Of a DNA stretch of 14,089 nt, positions 7,709 to 14,089 are shown piece after piece (the stretch's first letter is position 1; each line of letters opens with the position of its first letter). A model generated the notes under the pieces. That model worked only from the letters and a program-made list of their open reading frames with translations. It was not told the DNA's origin and did not search any database. Source of the DNA: Strigomonas culicis (lineage: Eukaryota; Euglenozoa; Kinetoplastea; Trypanosomatida; Trypanosomatidae); contig AUXH01000507.1 of the NCBI GenBank assembly GCA_000482145.1, positions 1 to 14,089 of the forward strand, written 5' to 3'. The position numbers were made by a program, and so were the translations under genes.

Positions 7709-7727
7709 TTCCTACACGTTTGGTTAG

Positions 7728-7772
7728 CTGTTGCAAGATTTAAAGAGATGGGAGAAAGAAGAGGAGAAGAAA
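7728..7772 (-). promoter_or_regulatory. Trans-splice acceptor of the 135-aa acidic protein gene
   Basis: A 31-base minus-strand pyrimidine tract (7742-7772) with one interruption is followed by its first AG at 7728-7729. The leader is 19 nt. Confidence 0.65.
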
Positions 7773-8002
7773 TCGCTCTTTTCAACACATAAAATAGAGA
7801 AGTAAACCCCAAGCTCAGTGAAGCTCTCGTACACAGTGTATATCGTGGTAATGCTAACTATCAGACGCACCTTTTTCCGTTAGGTTCACTACAGCAAAAC
7901 AATCGACGCCATGTTGCCGCGCGCGCGCAGCAAGGGCAGTCAAGTGAGAAGGTATAAGCTAAAACAAATGAGTATAAACAAAAAGGCAAAGCTGAAAGCT
8001 GT

Positions 8003-8716
8003 TTACCAAGGAAGCACCTCCTTCTTAAAGAAGAAGCCCCCAGTCGGACCGTCGCTGGGAAGAGTGGCCAAATAGACGCTGGTCTCAGCACCCTCCTCAA
8101 TGCAAAGATCGGCATCGGCGCCACCCATGTCGGTTCGCACCCAACCCGGGTGACCGCTGTTGACCTTCACCTTCGTGTCCTTGAGCGCACGCGCGAGGCT
8201 GACCGTGTACATGTTGAGGGCCGTCTTGGAGACACTGTACGCACAGGTGTCAATATTCGACTGGTAGAGCGTGAGGCTGCCCATGTAGGAAGAGACGTTG
8301 ACAATGCGCCCCTCCGGTGCCGCCTTCACAAGGTCCAAGAAGCCGTTCGTTACGCGAACGGTGCCCACCACGTTCACATCAAAGGTCTCAGACAGGATCT
8401 TCGGGTCTACCTTGGGATTCATGTCGCCGCGCGACAAGATAACACCGGCGTTGTTGACAAGCACGTCCAGGTGCTTCACCTGGGACGCGACGGTGGCCAC
8501 CGCGGCCTGCACGGACGCATCGCTGGTCACGTCCAGCTCCACCGCGCTGGCGGTGAGGCCCTCGCCTTGCAGCTTCTGGGCAGCCTCCTCCGCTTTGGCG
8601 AGTGTGCGACTGCCGATGATCACGTTGAAGCCGTGAAGCTTCGCCAGCTGGCGCGCCGTCTCGAGGCCAATACCGCGATTAGCCCCAGTGACAAGAGCCG
8701 TACGAATGGCGGACAT
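8003..8716 (-). CDS. Classical short-chain dehydrogenase/reductase, carbonyl-reductase type
   Basis: A 237-aa protein, full length for a classical SDR. It has the dinucleotide loop TGANRGIG (10-17), an Asp-Val pair after strand 3 (62-63), NNAG (88-91), and the catalytic Asn115, Ser142, Tyr160 and Lys164 in the YSVSK motif. SRT after the second strand (36-38) favours NADPH. HPGWVRTDMGG (189-199) and the ending GPTGGFFFKKEVLPW are typical of the CBR1-like branch that reduces carbonyl compounds; the substrate cannot be read from sequence. There is no signal peptide or SKL-type peroxisomal tail, so it is probably cytosolic. The start at 8716 lies directly before strand 1 and is the first ATG after the only acceptor AG in the leader. 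Such enzymes are common in bacteria, so past transfer is possible but not shown. Confidence 0.92.
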   Translation of the reverse strand: MSAIRTALVTGANRGIGLETARQLAKLHGFNVIIGSRTLAKAEEAAQKLQGEGLTASAVELDVTSDASVQAAVATVASQVKHLDVLVNNAGVILSRGDMNPKVDPKILSETFDVNVVGTVRVTNGFLDLVKAAPEGRIVNVSSYMGSLTLYQSNIDTCAYSVSKTALNMYTVSLARALKDTKVKVNSGHPGWVRTDMGGADADLCIEEGAETSVYLATLPSDGPTGGFFFKKEVLPW

Positions 8717-9031
8717 GTTGGTATATAGGTTGAAAGGGATGTAGCAAGTAGATCAGAAATATAAACTAGAAGGAAAGGGAAAGGGGAGAAAAAGAAGGTA
8801 TTCAAACGTTTTGCGTAATGCGGTGGGTAAGCATGTGGGTAATGGGGTGTGCCTCAGTAGAACAGAGCTTCACAATGTGCTTCTCTATTGGCGCTTGTGC
8901 TTGTGTAATTTCATTGTTAGTAGTAGCCTGTTACTTACATAGTTTACTGAGCCCAGATTCAGTTGAAAGAAGAAGGGAGCACCAGGAACGTCTCTTGACA
9001 AAGAGAGGAAAGGAAAACGCACGCTAACGCC
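8717..9031 (-). other. Intergenic region between ARMET-like and dehydrogenase genes
   Basis: About 315 bases with no supported minus-strand gene. A second pyrimidine-rich block on minus lies at about 8966-9020, just after the ARMET-like stop, but only 8-10-codon frames follow it. A 69-codon plus-strand frame is discussed under rejected items. Confidence 0.55.
8766..8798 (-). promoter_or_regulatory. Trans-splice acceptor of the short-chain dehydrogenase gene
   Basis: A 31-base uninterrupted minus-strand pyrimidine tract (8768-8798) ends directly in an AG at 8766-8767, the only AG before the start. The leader is about 49 nt with no ATG. Confidence 0.65.
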
Positions 9032-9700
9032 TTACAGATCCGACGCATCGTCGAGAATTTCATACATGGGATTGGTGTTTTCAATGCCCACGTTAGTGAT
9101 CCAGGACTTAAAATTGCCCTCCTTGTTGCCCTCCATGACTCCCAGCACATGGGACAGAGACTCGCACTTGGATTGAATGGAAGGAGATGCGAGGCAATAG
9201 TTAATCAGCTTGTTCAGCAGGCGCACACCTACATCGTAGTAAACGTGCTTGTAGGACGTCTTGAGCATGTGGTGGGGGGTCTTCTTCAGCCGGTTAGCGG
9301 TTTGGCGTCCGTGCTGCATGAAGAAGGAGTCGATCGCCTTTTCAATCGTGTCGCACACGTGCACAAACGGCTCCGCCGCCGGATCACTGCCGCGCTTTGT
9401 GACTGCCTCCTCGCACTGTACCTTGCCGTTGGCGCCCCACGCCTCCCAGAACTTCTTGTCCGGGACCTCTCGTTTGGCGGCAATGCCAAGCGGGGCCTTG
9501 TCCCGATACTCATACGCGACACGGACAAAGTCGCTTTTCTCCTGACAGCCATTGCATTCGAGACCGCGCTCATCCAAGAAGGTGCGGAGATCCTTGATTT
9601 TCATTTTCTTGAAATCGGCCATGGTCATGTCGGAGGCCGAAACGAACGCACCTAGCAGACATAAGGTCAGCGCCAAGAACAAGTACAGTTTTCTCTGCAT
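9032..9700 (-). CDS. ARMET/MANF-like ER protein with N-terminal SAP-CXXC module
   Basis: A 222-aa protein with a signal peptide (basic start MQRK, hydrophobic core, likely cleavage near residue 22). Residues about 27-66 match the C-terminal SAP-like domain of MANF/ARMET: LRTFLDERGLECNGCQEKSD with the CXXC cysteines C49 and C52. The rest (about 80-222) has four further cysteines (96, 116, 169, 179) in helical sequence, perhaps a saposin-like fold (inference). The last residues ASDL resemble the KDEL-type tail (MANF itself ends in RTDL; trypanosomatid BiP ends in MDDL), so ER residence is likely. MANF helps cells cope with unfolded ER proteins; the role here is inferred. Twenty-one extra open codons upstream are leader sequence; 9700 is the first ATG after the acceptor and sits at the signal peptide. 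Confidence 0.88.
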   Translation of the reverse strand: MQRKLYLFLALTLCLLGAFVSASDMTMADFKKMKIKDLRTFLDERGLECNGCQEKSDFVRVAYEYRDKAPLGIAAKREVPDKKFWEAWGANGKVQCEEAVTKRGSDPAAEPFVHVCDTIEKAIDSFFMQHGRQTANRLKKTPHHMLKTSYKHVYYDVGVRLLNKLINYCLASPSIQSKCESLSHVLGVMEGNKEGNFKSWITNVGIENTNPMYEILDDASDL

Positions 9701-9756
9701 TTTCAATAGTGCAGCGCGAAAACACAAATATGAGCACAAAAAAAGAAAACGGAAAT

Positions 9757-9794
9757 CTACCAAAAGAAAAAAAAAGGTGGAGGAGAAGAGAAGG
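9757..9794 (-). promoter_or_regulatory. Trans-splice acceptor of the ARMET-like gene
   Basis: A 33-base minus-strand pyrimidine tract with one interruption (9762-9794) precedes an AG at 9757-9758. The leader is about 56 nt and its first ATG is at 9700, not the in-frame one at 9763, which lies in the tract. Confidence 0.65.
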
Positions 9795-9936
9795 TGCGCA
9801 CATTTAAGAAAGGGGGAAACAAAAAATCAGCCAATTTGGCAAGCAGTTGGAAACAACGACAAACGCCATCAGCGTGAAAAATAGAGCGAAAGCAAAAGAG
9901 AAACTAGTGTGTGTTAATATTATCCGATTTAATATG

Positions 9937-9957
9937 TTAGAAATTAGAAATTAGAAA
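9937..9957. repeat. Three tandem copies of TTAGAAA
   Basis: Three perfect direct copies of a 7-base unit in the helicase 3' UTR. On the transcript strand the unit reads TTTCTAA. Confidence 0.9.
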
Positions 9958-10068
9958 TTTGTTAAGAGTAATTACTTACTCATTTTTGTACATTTTTGCG
10001 ATTGTCACGTACAATTATTCTTTTTTATTATTATTTCTTTGTTTTTCTTTCTTTTTTCGTTTTCTCTT

Positions 10069-12165
10069 TTAATCGCTGTCGCTGTCCGCGACACGGGTGC
10101 GTTTCTTTGCACTTTCGTGCTTGAGGCGACGATGCACGTCATCAAAAACCTGTTTTGCTATGCCTTCAAATTCTTCCTGCACAAAATACTCTGGACTGGC
10201 CTCAATAAGCCAGTCCTCCGAAACCGCAGTAACGGTGCGAATATAGGTGTTGCTGGTCAATACCAATTCATTGTATACAACAAATTTGGGCCGGCGATTC
10301 AAGAAGGTAGAAGGAAACAGCAGACATTTCACATCATCCTTCAGTGTAAGAAACTGGTTCTTTGTTGGCAGGGCGAGGGCCACCTTTGTGAAGAAACCCT
10401 TCACCAGAGCGCGGCGGATCTCGTTGGTGGCCTCCACGTTGGTGACCATGTCCTCTGCCGTGGACTTGCGCCACACGTCGGAATACGTGCTGGAGATTCT
10501 GAGTCCCAGCCGACGCATGATACCAATCAGCTGCCGGTAAGTATTGACCGCTTGCTTCATCACGCGTGGGTTGATGTAATTCTCTTTGCACCAGGTTGCG
10601 GGGTCCGCGTTTTCGTGGTACGAGTTGAACACGTTCAAGAAGGCTATGTGGTCCCCCGTGGGGTGGTAAAACTGCTCTTTCGCACGCATGGCTCGGCCCC
10701 TCTGGTCATTGGCCGGGTTCAAGAAGGGGGACTGGACGGACAGCATGGCACAGATGCGTGCAACGTCCTCCGAGCAGCCATACTCAGCGCTGTGATACAG
10801 CATGGCAGCCATCTCCGGCTCCACCGGAAACTCGGATATCTTTTCACCAAATGGCGTCAAATTACCGTCATCATCCAAGGCGCCCAAGTAGTTGAGCAGC
10901 TCCAACGCACGCATCAAGGTTTCAGGCGCTGGTGGTTCCACAAAATCAAAATTCACCAAATCTTCAATTCCCATCTTCTTCATATTCAACACAATGGACC
11001 CCAAATTGCTTCGCAAAATCTCAGGATAGGTGTTGGGCTGAAGCGAAGCGTCAAAGGTTTTCGCCGTATACAGGCGAAAGCACTTACCCGGCTTGGTACG
11101 ACCAGCACGACCGCAGCGCTGCCGAGCACTCGCTTGGCTAATGGGCGTGACCATAAGAGACTCCACTCTTAGCTTGGGGTTATACACTTTTTGTTTGGAA
11201 AATCCACAATCGATGACAAACACAATTCCGTCAATGGTCAAGGATGTTTCGGCCACATTAGTCGCCACAACGATTTTTCTAGTACCAGCAGGAACTGTTT
11301 GAAAAACCTTTCTTTGCTGGGAAGGGGGTAATGCAGAATACAAAGGGAGCGCCATGACCGGTCCTTTATGGCAATTTGCAGAGCTGTGCTCAGCCATGCG
11401 AATTCCATTTTGAAGTCTTTCCACAGTGGATTCAATTTCATCCTCTCCGGTTAGAAAAATGAGAATATCCCCTTCACCTTCGTACAAGTGAATTTGTGTG
11501 GCAGTGCGAATAGCAGCTTCAACATAATTGGCCTCCGGAGCCTTTGAATAATAGACTTCAACACCGAACATGCGACCAGAAATATGTACCAAAGGCGCTT
11601 GAGGAAAATACTGCTGAAATCGCTTCTCTTCCAAGGTGGCAGACATGACAATCACGCGCAAATCAGGCCGTTTCGGTAATATTTCCTTAACTGTGCCGAT
11701 AAGAATATCCGTGGAGACGGTTCTCTCATGTGCCTCATCCAGAATAATGACGCTATATTTTCTTAAAAGAGGGTCAGACATGGCCTCACGCAAAAGCATA
11801 CCATCCGTCAGATACTTCAGTCGTGTTTTTTCACAACTTTTATCATCAAAACGAATTGTATAGCCCACTTCTTCACCAAAATGGACATCCATTTCCTCCG
11901 CCACGCGCTCACTGACACTGGTGGCTGCCACACGACGAGGTTGCGTACATGCGATGGAGTGCTCAGGATTCAATTCAAGAACGTACTGTGGAACTTGTGT
12001 CGTTTTACCACTACCTGTCTCACCCACGAGCAAAATGGTTTGGTATTGCTGCACTAATTTCTGAATTTTTTCCTTTCCTTCAAAAATGGGAAGCTTCTTT
12101 CGACCTTCTAGAAGTGAAAAGTAGTTTTTACTAAAAGGTCTCCCAGTGTATGGATTTGTTTCCAT
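10069..12165 (-). CDS. PRP43: DEAH-box RNA helicase Prp43/DHX15
   Basis: A 698-aa protein. The NPYTGRPFSKNYFSLLEGRK start is the Prp43-specific entry to the core. Motifs in order: I GETGSGKT (48-55), Ia TQPRRVAA (74-81), II DEAH (143-146), III SAT (175-177), IV FLTG (237-240), V ATNVAETSLTIDG (301-313), VI QRCGRAGR (349-356). Winged-helix, ratchet and OB-fold regions follow to about residue 680, ending in a basic then acidic tail (KKRTRVADSDSD). It is shorter than yeast (767) or human (795) because the disordered N-terminal extension is missing. Prp43 disassembles the spliceosome and lariat-intron complex and remodels pre-ribosomes, helped by G-patch proteins; here that includes trans-splicing complexes (inference). 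The N-terminal half is clearly more AT-rich than the C-terminal half. The start is the first ATG after the acceptor. Confidence 0.97.
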   Translation of the reverse strand: METNPYTGRPFSKNYFSLLEGRKKLPIFEGKEKIQKLVQQYQTILLVGETGSGKTTQVPQYVLELNPEHSIACTQPRRVAATSVSERVAEEMDVHFGEEVGYTIRFDDKSCEKTRLKYLTDGMLLREAMSDPLLRKYSVIILDEAHERTVSTDILIGTVKEILPKRPDLRVIVMSATLEEKRFQQYFPQAPLVHISGRMFGVEVYYSKAPEANYVEAAIRTATQIHLYEGEGDILIFLTGEDEIESTVERLQNGIRMAEHSSANCHKGPVMALPLYSALPPSQQRKVFQTVPAGTRKIVVATNVAETSLTIDGIVFVIDCGFSKQKVYNPKLRVESLMVTPISQASARQRCGRAGRTKPGKCFRLYTAKTFDASLQPNTYPEILRSNLGSIVLNMKKMGIEDLVNFDFVEPPAPETLMRALELLNYLGALDDDGNLTPFGEKISEFPVEPEMAAMLYHSAEYGCSEDVARICAMLSVQSPFLNPANDQRGRAMRAKEQFYHPTGDHIAFLNVFNSYHENADPATWCKENYINPRVMKQAVNTYRQLIGIMRRLGLRISSTYSDVWRKSTAEDMVTNVEATNEIRRALVKGFFTKVALALPTKNQFLTLKDDVKCLLFPSTFLNRRPKFVVYNELVLTSNTYIRTVTAVSEDWLIEASPEYFVQEEFEGIAKQVFDDVHRRLKHESAKKRTRVADSDSD

Positions 12166-12183
12166 TTTCTTTTTCAGATGTTA

Positions 12184-12204
12184 TTATATTATATTATATT
12201 ATAT
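12184..12204. repeat. (TTATA)4 pentanucleotide repeat
   Basis: Four perfect TTATA units plus one T, in the predicted 5' leader of the helicase mRNA about 20 nt before its start codon. Confidence 0.9.
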
Positions 12205-12287
12205 CTGTATATTTAGTATATGTAAATATATAGATATAGATACAATGTATGAAAACCCCTAGGTGCACGTGTTCCTTTAATTAAAAA

Positions 12288-12328
12288 CTAATCATTTAAT
12301 AAAAGACAGGGAGGAAGGGAAAAGAAAA
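12288..12328 (-). promoter_or_regulatory. Candidate trans-splice acceptor of the helicase gene
   Basis: A 28-base minus-strand pyrimidine tract with one interruption (12301-12328) is followed by its first AG at 12288-12289. The leader would be about 122 nt, AT-rich, with no ATG before 12165. An AG also lies at 12169-12170, four bases from the start. Confidence 0.5.
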
Positions 12329-12680
12329 TGTAATAATAATAAAGAAAAGACATGATTTACAATTGAAATGTGTTTCTTTTTGAATATTCGCAACCGAGGA
12401 AAAAAAAATAGACATTAGTGCTGTTTGAAATCAGCACCATTCATTTTTTTTATTCCGTGAAATATGGATTTTCTTACTTTTATGGCTCGTGTTTTATCAT
12501 TTTACTCTTTGTCACATTGAGTCTCATTTTAATTTGGATTCTCAAACACTCATGTTTGTTTTGTTGTTATTGTTGTTTCTTTAGAAAAGAATCAAGAACA
12601 GTGTTTTTTTATATATATATAATAGTGTTTACTGGATTCAGAAAAACAAGAAATTACATTCTCAACTTCAAGTATCATTT

Positions 12681-12703
12681 TTTGTTTGTTTGTTTGTTTG
12701 TTT
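12681..12703. repeat. (TTTG)n tetranucleotide repeat
   Basis: Five TTTG units and a final TTT in the AT-rich flank. Confidence 0.9.
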
Positions 12704-12815
12704 ATGTAAAAAAAATGACACACTTTTTTTTTCAACATTGCACATTATACAGCTCCCATTATGAGTATCGACTATTTTAATAATTGTGCAGGTCCCTATA
12801 TAATGGTTTTTATTA

Positions 12816-12968
12816 TCAGTGACGTCTTTCTGAGTGCTTGGTGTTATTTCTGAAATCATCCAAAGAAAGAAGTACTGTTTTATTACTCAATTGGTCAGAA
12901 AGTAAAATAAATAAATAAAGCGTAACAGCAGTTATTAGCAGGAAAACTAAACAAAAAAAAATGTGCAT
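12816..12968 (-). CDS. Candidate 50-aa small membrane protein (weak)
   Basis: An intact 50-codon frame on the gene strand. Residues about 3-23 form a hydrophobic helix (CLVFLLITAVTLYLFILL) and the remaining half is polar, ending basic (KHSERRH), so the product would be a single-pass membrane peptide. A T-rich run (13066-13076) and an AG at 13058-13059 could serve as its splice signal. Against it: three other ATGs precede this one in the predicted leader (near 13001, and at 12979 and 12976), its GC content (47 of 153 bases, 31%) is barely above the surroundings, and hydrophobic frames arise easily in T-rich DNA. I recognise no family. Confidence 0.25.
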   Translation of the reverse strand: MHIFFCLVFLLITAVTLYLFILLSDQLSNKTVLLSLDDFRNNTKHSERRH

Positions 12969-13112
12969 CTATGCATCATTTCCTCAAAAAGCAAAATAGT
13001 GCATTTAAAGAATTTACAGCAAATGCTCAGAAAAATATGGTGATACGAAATGATGTTCTGCATTCAAAAAAAAAAGATGAGAATCATTGAATCTCAATTA
13101 GCTCCAATGAAA

Positions 13113-13274
13113 CTAATGCTGCCATACAGTATTGTGAATATGTAAAATCATTTTCTGTAGCTCTTCCAGCCTACCTTCATTTTTTCGGACTTCTTCTCTC
13201 AAATTCCAGTAGTGACGGATAATTAAATCGTAAGCAGAGTCCAAAGTCACCTGTCGGCAATTCGGTTCATCCAT
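13113..13274 (-). CDS. Small coiled-coil hypothetical protein, 53 aa
   Basis: A complete ATG-to-TAG frame on the gene strand, too short for a 60-codon cut-off. The product starts MDEPNCRQVTLDSAYDLI. Residues about 17-50 form an amphipathic helix with Leu, Val and Ile at coiled-coil spacing (L25, V29, L36, L39, I43, I46, V50) and many charged residues; two of the three aromatic positions are Trp (W23, W51). It has no membrane segment. Support for coding: 64 of 162 bases are G or C (40%) against 28% in sampled lines on either side (13021-13080, 13441-13500); the residue mix is protein-like rather than the Phe/Lys/Asn of AT-rich noise; and this is the first ATG after a pyrimidine tract and AG, as for the main genes. 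I recognise no family. It would be the gene just upstream of the helicase in the unit, with the weak 50-aa frame between. Confidence 0.5.
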   Translation of the reverse strand: MDEPNCRQVTLDSAYDLIIRHYWNLREEVRKNEGRLEELQKMILHIHNTVWQH

Positions 13275-14089
13275 CTGGGAGAGCCAAGTGGCTTTTATTG
13301 TTCTTGTTGTGGGTAATAAAAACGAATAATGAGTATAAAAGTATATTCTTCTTTTTCACTGTAGGCAAGCCAGTCCTTTAAACAAAAAAAAGAGGATCGG
13401 ATGGAGAGAAGAAAAAGGCAACAAACATTTAATTAAGTCAAATATTTCTTTCTTGCCATTGAGTACATGATCAAAAAATGAAAATGAGAGGATTGAAATG
13501 AAATGATGCAACATTCATGTATGAATACGTTCATTTCGTTTATCATTTTTCTCATTATTATTTTATGAGTGTCGCTAATGCTAAGAAGAGGAAAAAAATA
13601 AGTCTTATTATTTTTGGGACCGTACATCAGAGTGAGGGAAAATACTGCAATTTGACGAATGAAACAAAATGCTTTTAATGGATCAGTATCTTCGCTTACC
13701 TTTCAGTTACTTACATTTGCTGCTCTTACATTTATACGTCCAAAACATGAAAACAAATTTTGCTTGTTATTTTTTTTTTGCCTTGTTCTTCGCTATAGAT
13801 GTAAAGTCAAGATTGCTGTCGTAATTAGTGTCTGATTGCTCCTGGCGGCACAATACCATTCTTGTGTACACAGTACAGAGGAGAATAAGAAAGCACTGCA
13901 CCAGTGAAAACCTTCAAACCGCAGAATGCCAAAAAGAGACCAGCGGATAACGGCTAATTAAAAAAAAAAGCACAAGCCCCACAAAAAGAGCAGCCCACCG
14001 CGTTATTTCTTCCACCGTATTCATTCACCACTGTCCTCGGCCCCTCGCAGGCCAGATAGATAACAGGTGTCCCACCCCGGCCACCCCCC
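13275..14089. other. Gene-poor right end of window
   Basis: About 815 bases without a convincing gene beyond the 53-aa ORF's leader. GC is low to about 13800 and rises again after (27 of 60 at 13861-13920; 31 of 60 at 13981-14040). Short frames of 30 and 64 codons on minus and 51 on plus are unconvincing. Pyrimidine-rich stretches on the plus strand, each ending in AG, lie at 13346-13364, 13770-13798 and about 14007-14050. The last ten bases are C-rich. The region could be the start of the transcription unit or a divergent strand switch, but the sequence beyond the window is needed. Confidence 0.5.
13376..13417 (-). promoter_or_regulatory. Candidate trans-splice acceptor of the 53-aa ORF
   Basis: A largely pyrimidine minus tract (13384-13417) is followed by an AG at 13376-13377, with another at 13359-13360. 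The leader would be about 85-100 nt and contains no ATG before 13274. Confidence 0.45.

Larger units (their letters stand above)
9701..10068 (-). other. Intergenic region between helicase and ARMET-like genes
   Basis: About 370 bases: helicase 3' UTR, then acceptor and leader of the ARMET-like gene. It includes a three-copy heptanucleotide repeat and A-rich or T-rich stretches. No gene is supported. Confidence 0.6.
12166..12815. other. AT-rich flank with no supported gene
   Basis: About 650 bases of very AT-rich sequence holding the helicase leader and acceptor, short TA runs and a (TTTG)n repeat. A 120-codon plus-strand frame (12418-12780) and a 63-codon minus frame (12668-12859) exist, but their Phe/Tyr/Leu or Lys/Thr/Asn composition is what AT-rich or repeat DNA gives. 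No tRNA-like B box is seen. Confidence 0.55.

Noticed and set aside
8818..9027. 69-codon plus-strand frame with a hydrophobic stretch and basic tail
   Set aside because: It is antisense to the unit, its basic tail comes from purine-rich 3' UTR sequence, and no plus-strand splice signal stands before it.
12418..12780. 120-codon plus-strand frame in the AT-rich flank
   Set aside because: Its Phe/Tyr/Leu/Cys-rich composition is expected from T-rich DNA and it runs through the (TTTG)n repeat.
12668..12859. 63-codon minus frame
   Set aside because: About a third of it is the translated (TTTG)n and A/T runs (Lys-Gln-Thr-Asn repeats), and it overlaps the 50-aa candidate in another frame.
13250..13290. 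GGTTCATCC resembling part of a tRNA T-arm box
   Set aside because: The key GGTTCGA core is absent, no A box or cloverleaf can be drawn around it, and it falls in the 53-aa ORF.
13433..13627. 64-codon minus frame upstream of the 53-aa ORF
   Set aside because: It is on the right strand and follows an AG, but composition is that of AT-rich noise, with no recognisable domain or GC rise. Worth a conservation check only.
13669..13824. 51-codon plus frame near the right end
   Set aside because: It is Leu/Phe-rich from T-rich sequence, with no supporting signal.
13767..13859. 30-codon minus frame with a lysine-rich end
   Set aside because: It is very short, the candidate AG leaves a leader of one base, and the lysine tail comes from an A-run.

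Overview
The window looks like nuclear DNA of a kinetoplastid, most likely a trypanosomatid; I cannot name the species. Every convincing gene lies on the minus strand, none has an intron, and genes are separated by short gaps. Before almost every start codon the minus strand carries a long pyrimidine tract, then an AG, then the first ATG. This is the arrangement of a polycistronic unit whose mRNAs are made by spliced-leader trans-splicing. Gene content agrees: an ARMET-like ER protein, a thioredoxin-monothiol glutaredoxin hybrid and a flagellar coiled-coil protein.

Transcription runs from right to left. In that order the window holds: an AT-rich, gene-poor stretch (14089-12166) with one good 53-aa small ORF and one weaker 50-aa membrane ORF; a Prp43/DHX15-type DEAH helicase (12165-10069); a secreted/ER ARMET-like protein (9700-9032); a short-chain dehydrogenase (8716-8003); a 135-aa acidic protein with an MFAP1-like tail (7708-7301); an 852-aa CCDC39/FAP59-like coiled coil (6988-4430); a thioredoxin-glutaredoxin hybrid (4180-3506); an Msp1/ATAD1-like AAA ATPase (3158-2088); a very GC-rich zinc-finger protein (1387-554); and the first 83 codons of an unknown protein cut by the window edge (251-1).

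The genes do not form one pathway, which is usual for a polycistronic unit. They cover splicing/ribosome biogenesis, ER folding, redox and Fe-S handling, membrane protein quality control and the axoneme. For the membrane ATPase, the Trx-Grx protein and the ARMET-like protein the longest open frame runs back through the pyrimidine tract, so I moved the start to the first ATG after the acceptor AG.

Base composition changes strongly along the window, from 85% GC in one sampled 60-base line of the zinc-finger gene (1141-1200) to 23% in the right-hand flank (12661-12720), with the change passing through the helicase gene. I recognise no tRNA, rRNA, snRNA, transposon or CRISPR array. The most novel items are the small ORFs in the right flank, the apparent rearrangement of the ARMET-like protein and the very short MFAP1-like protein.
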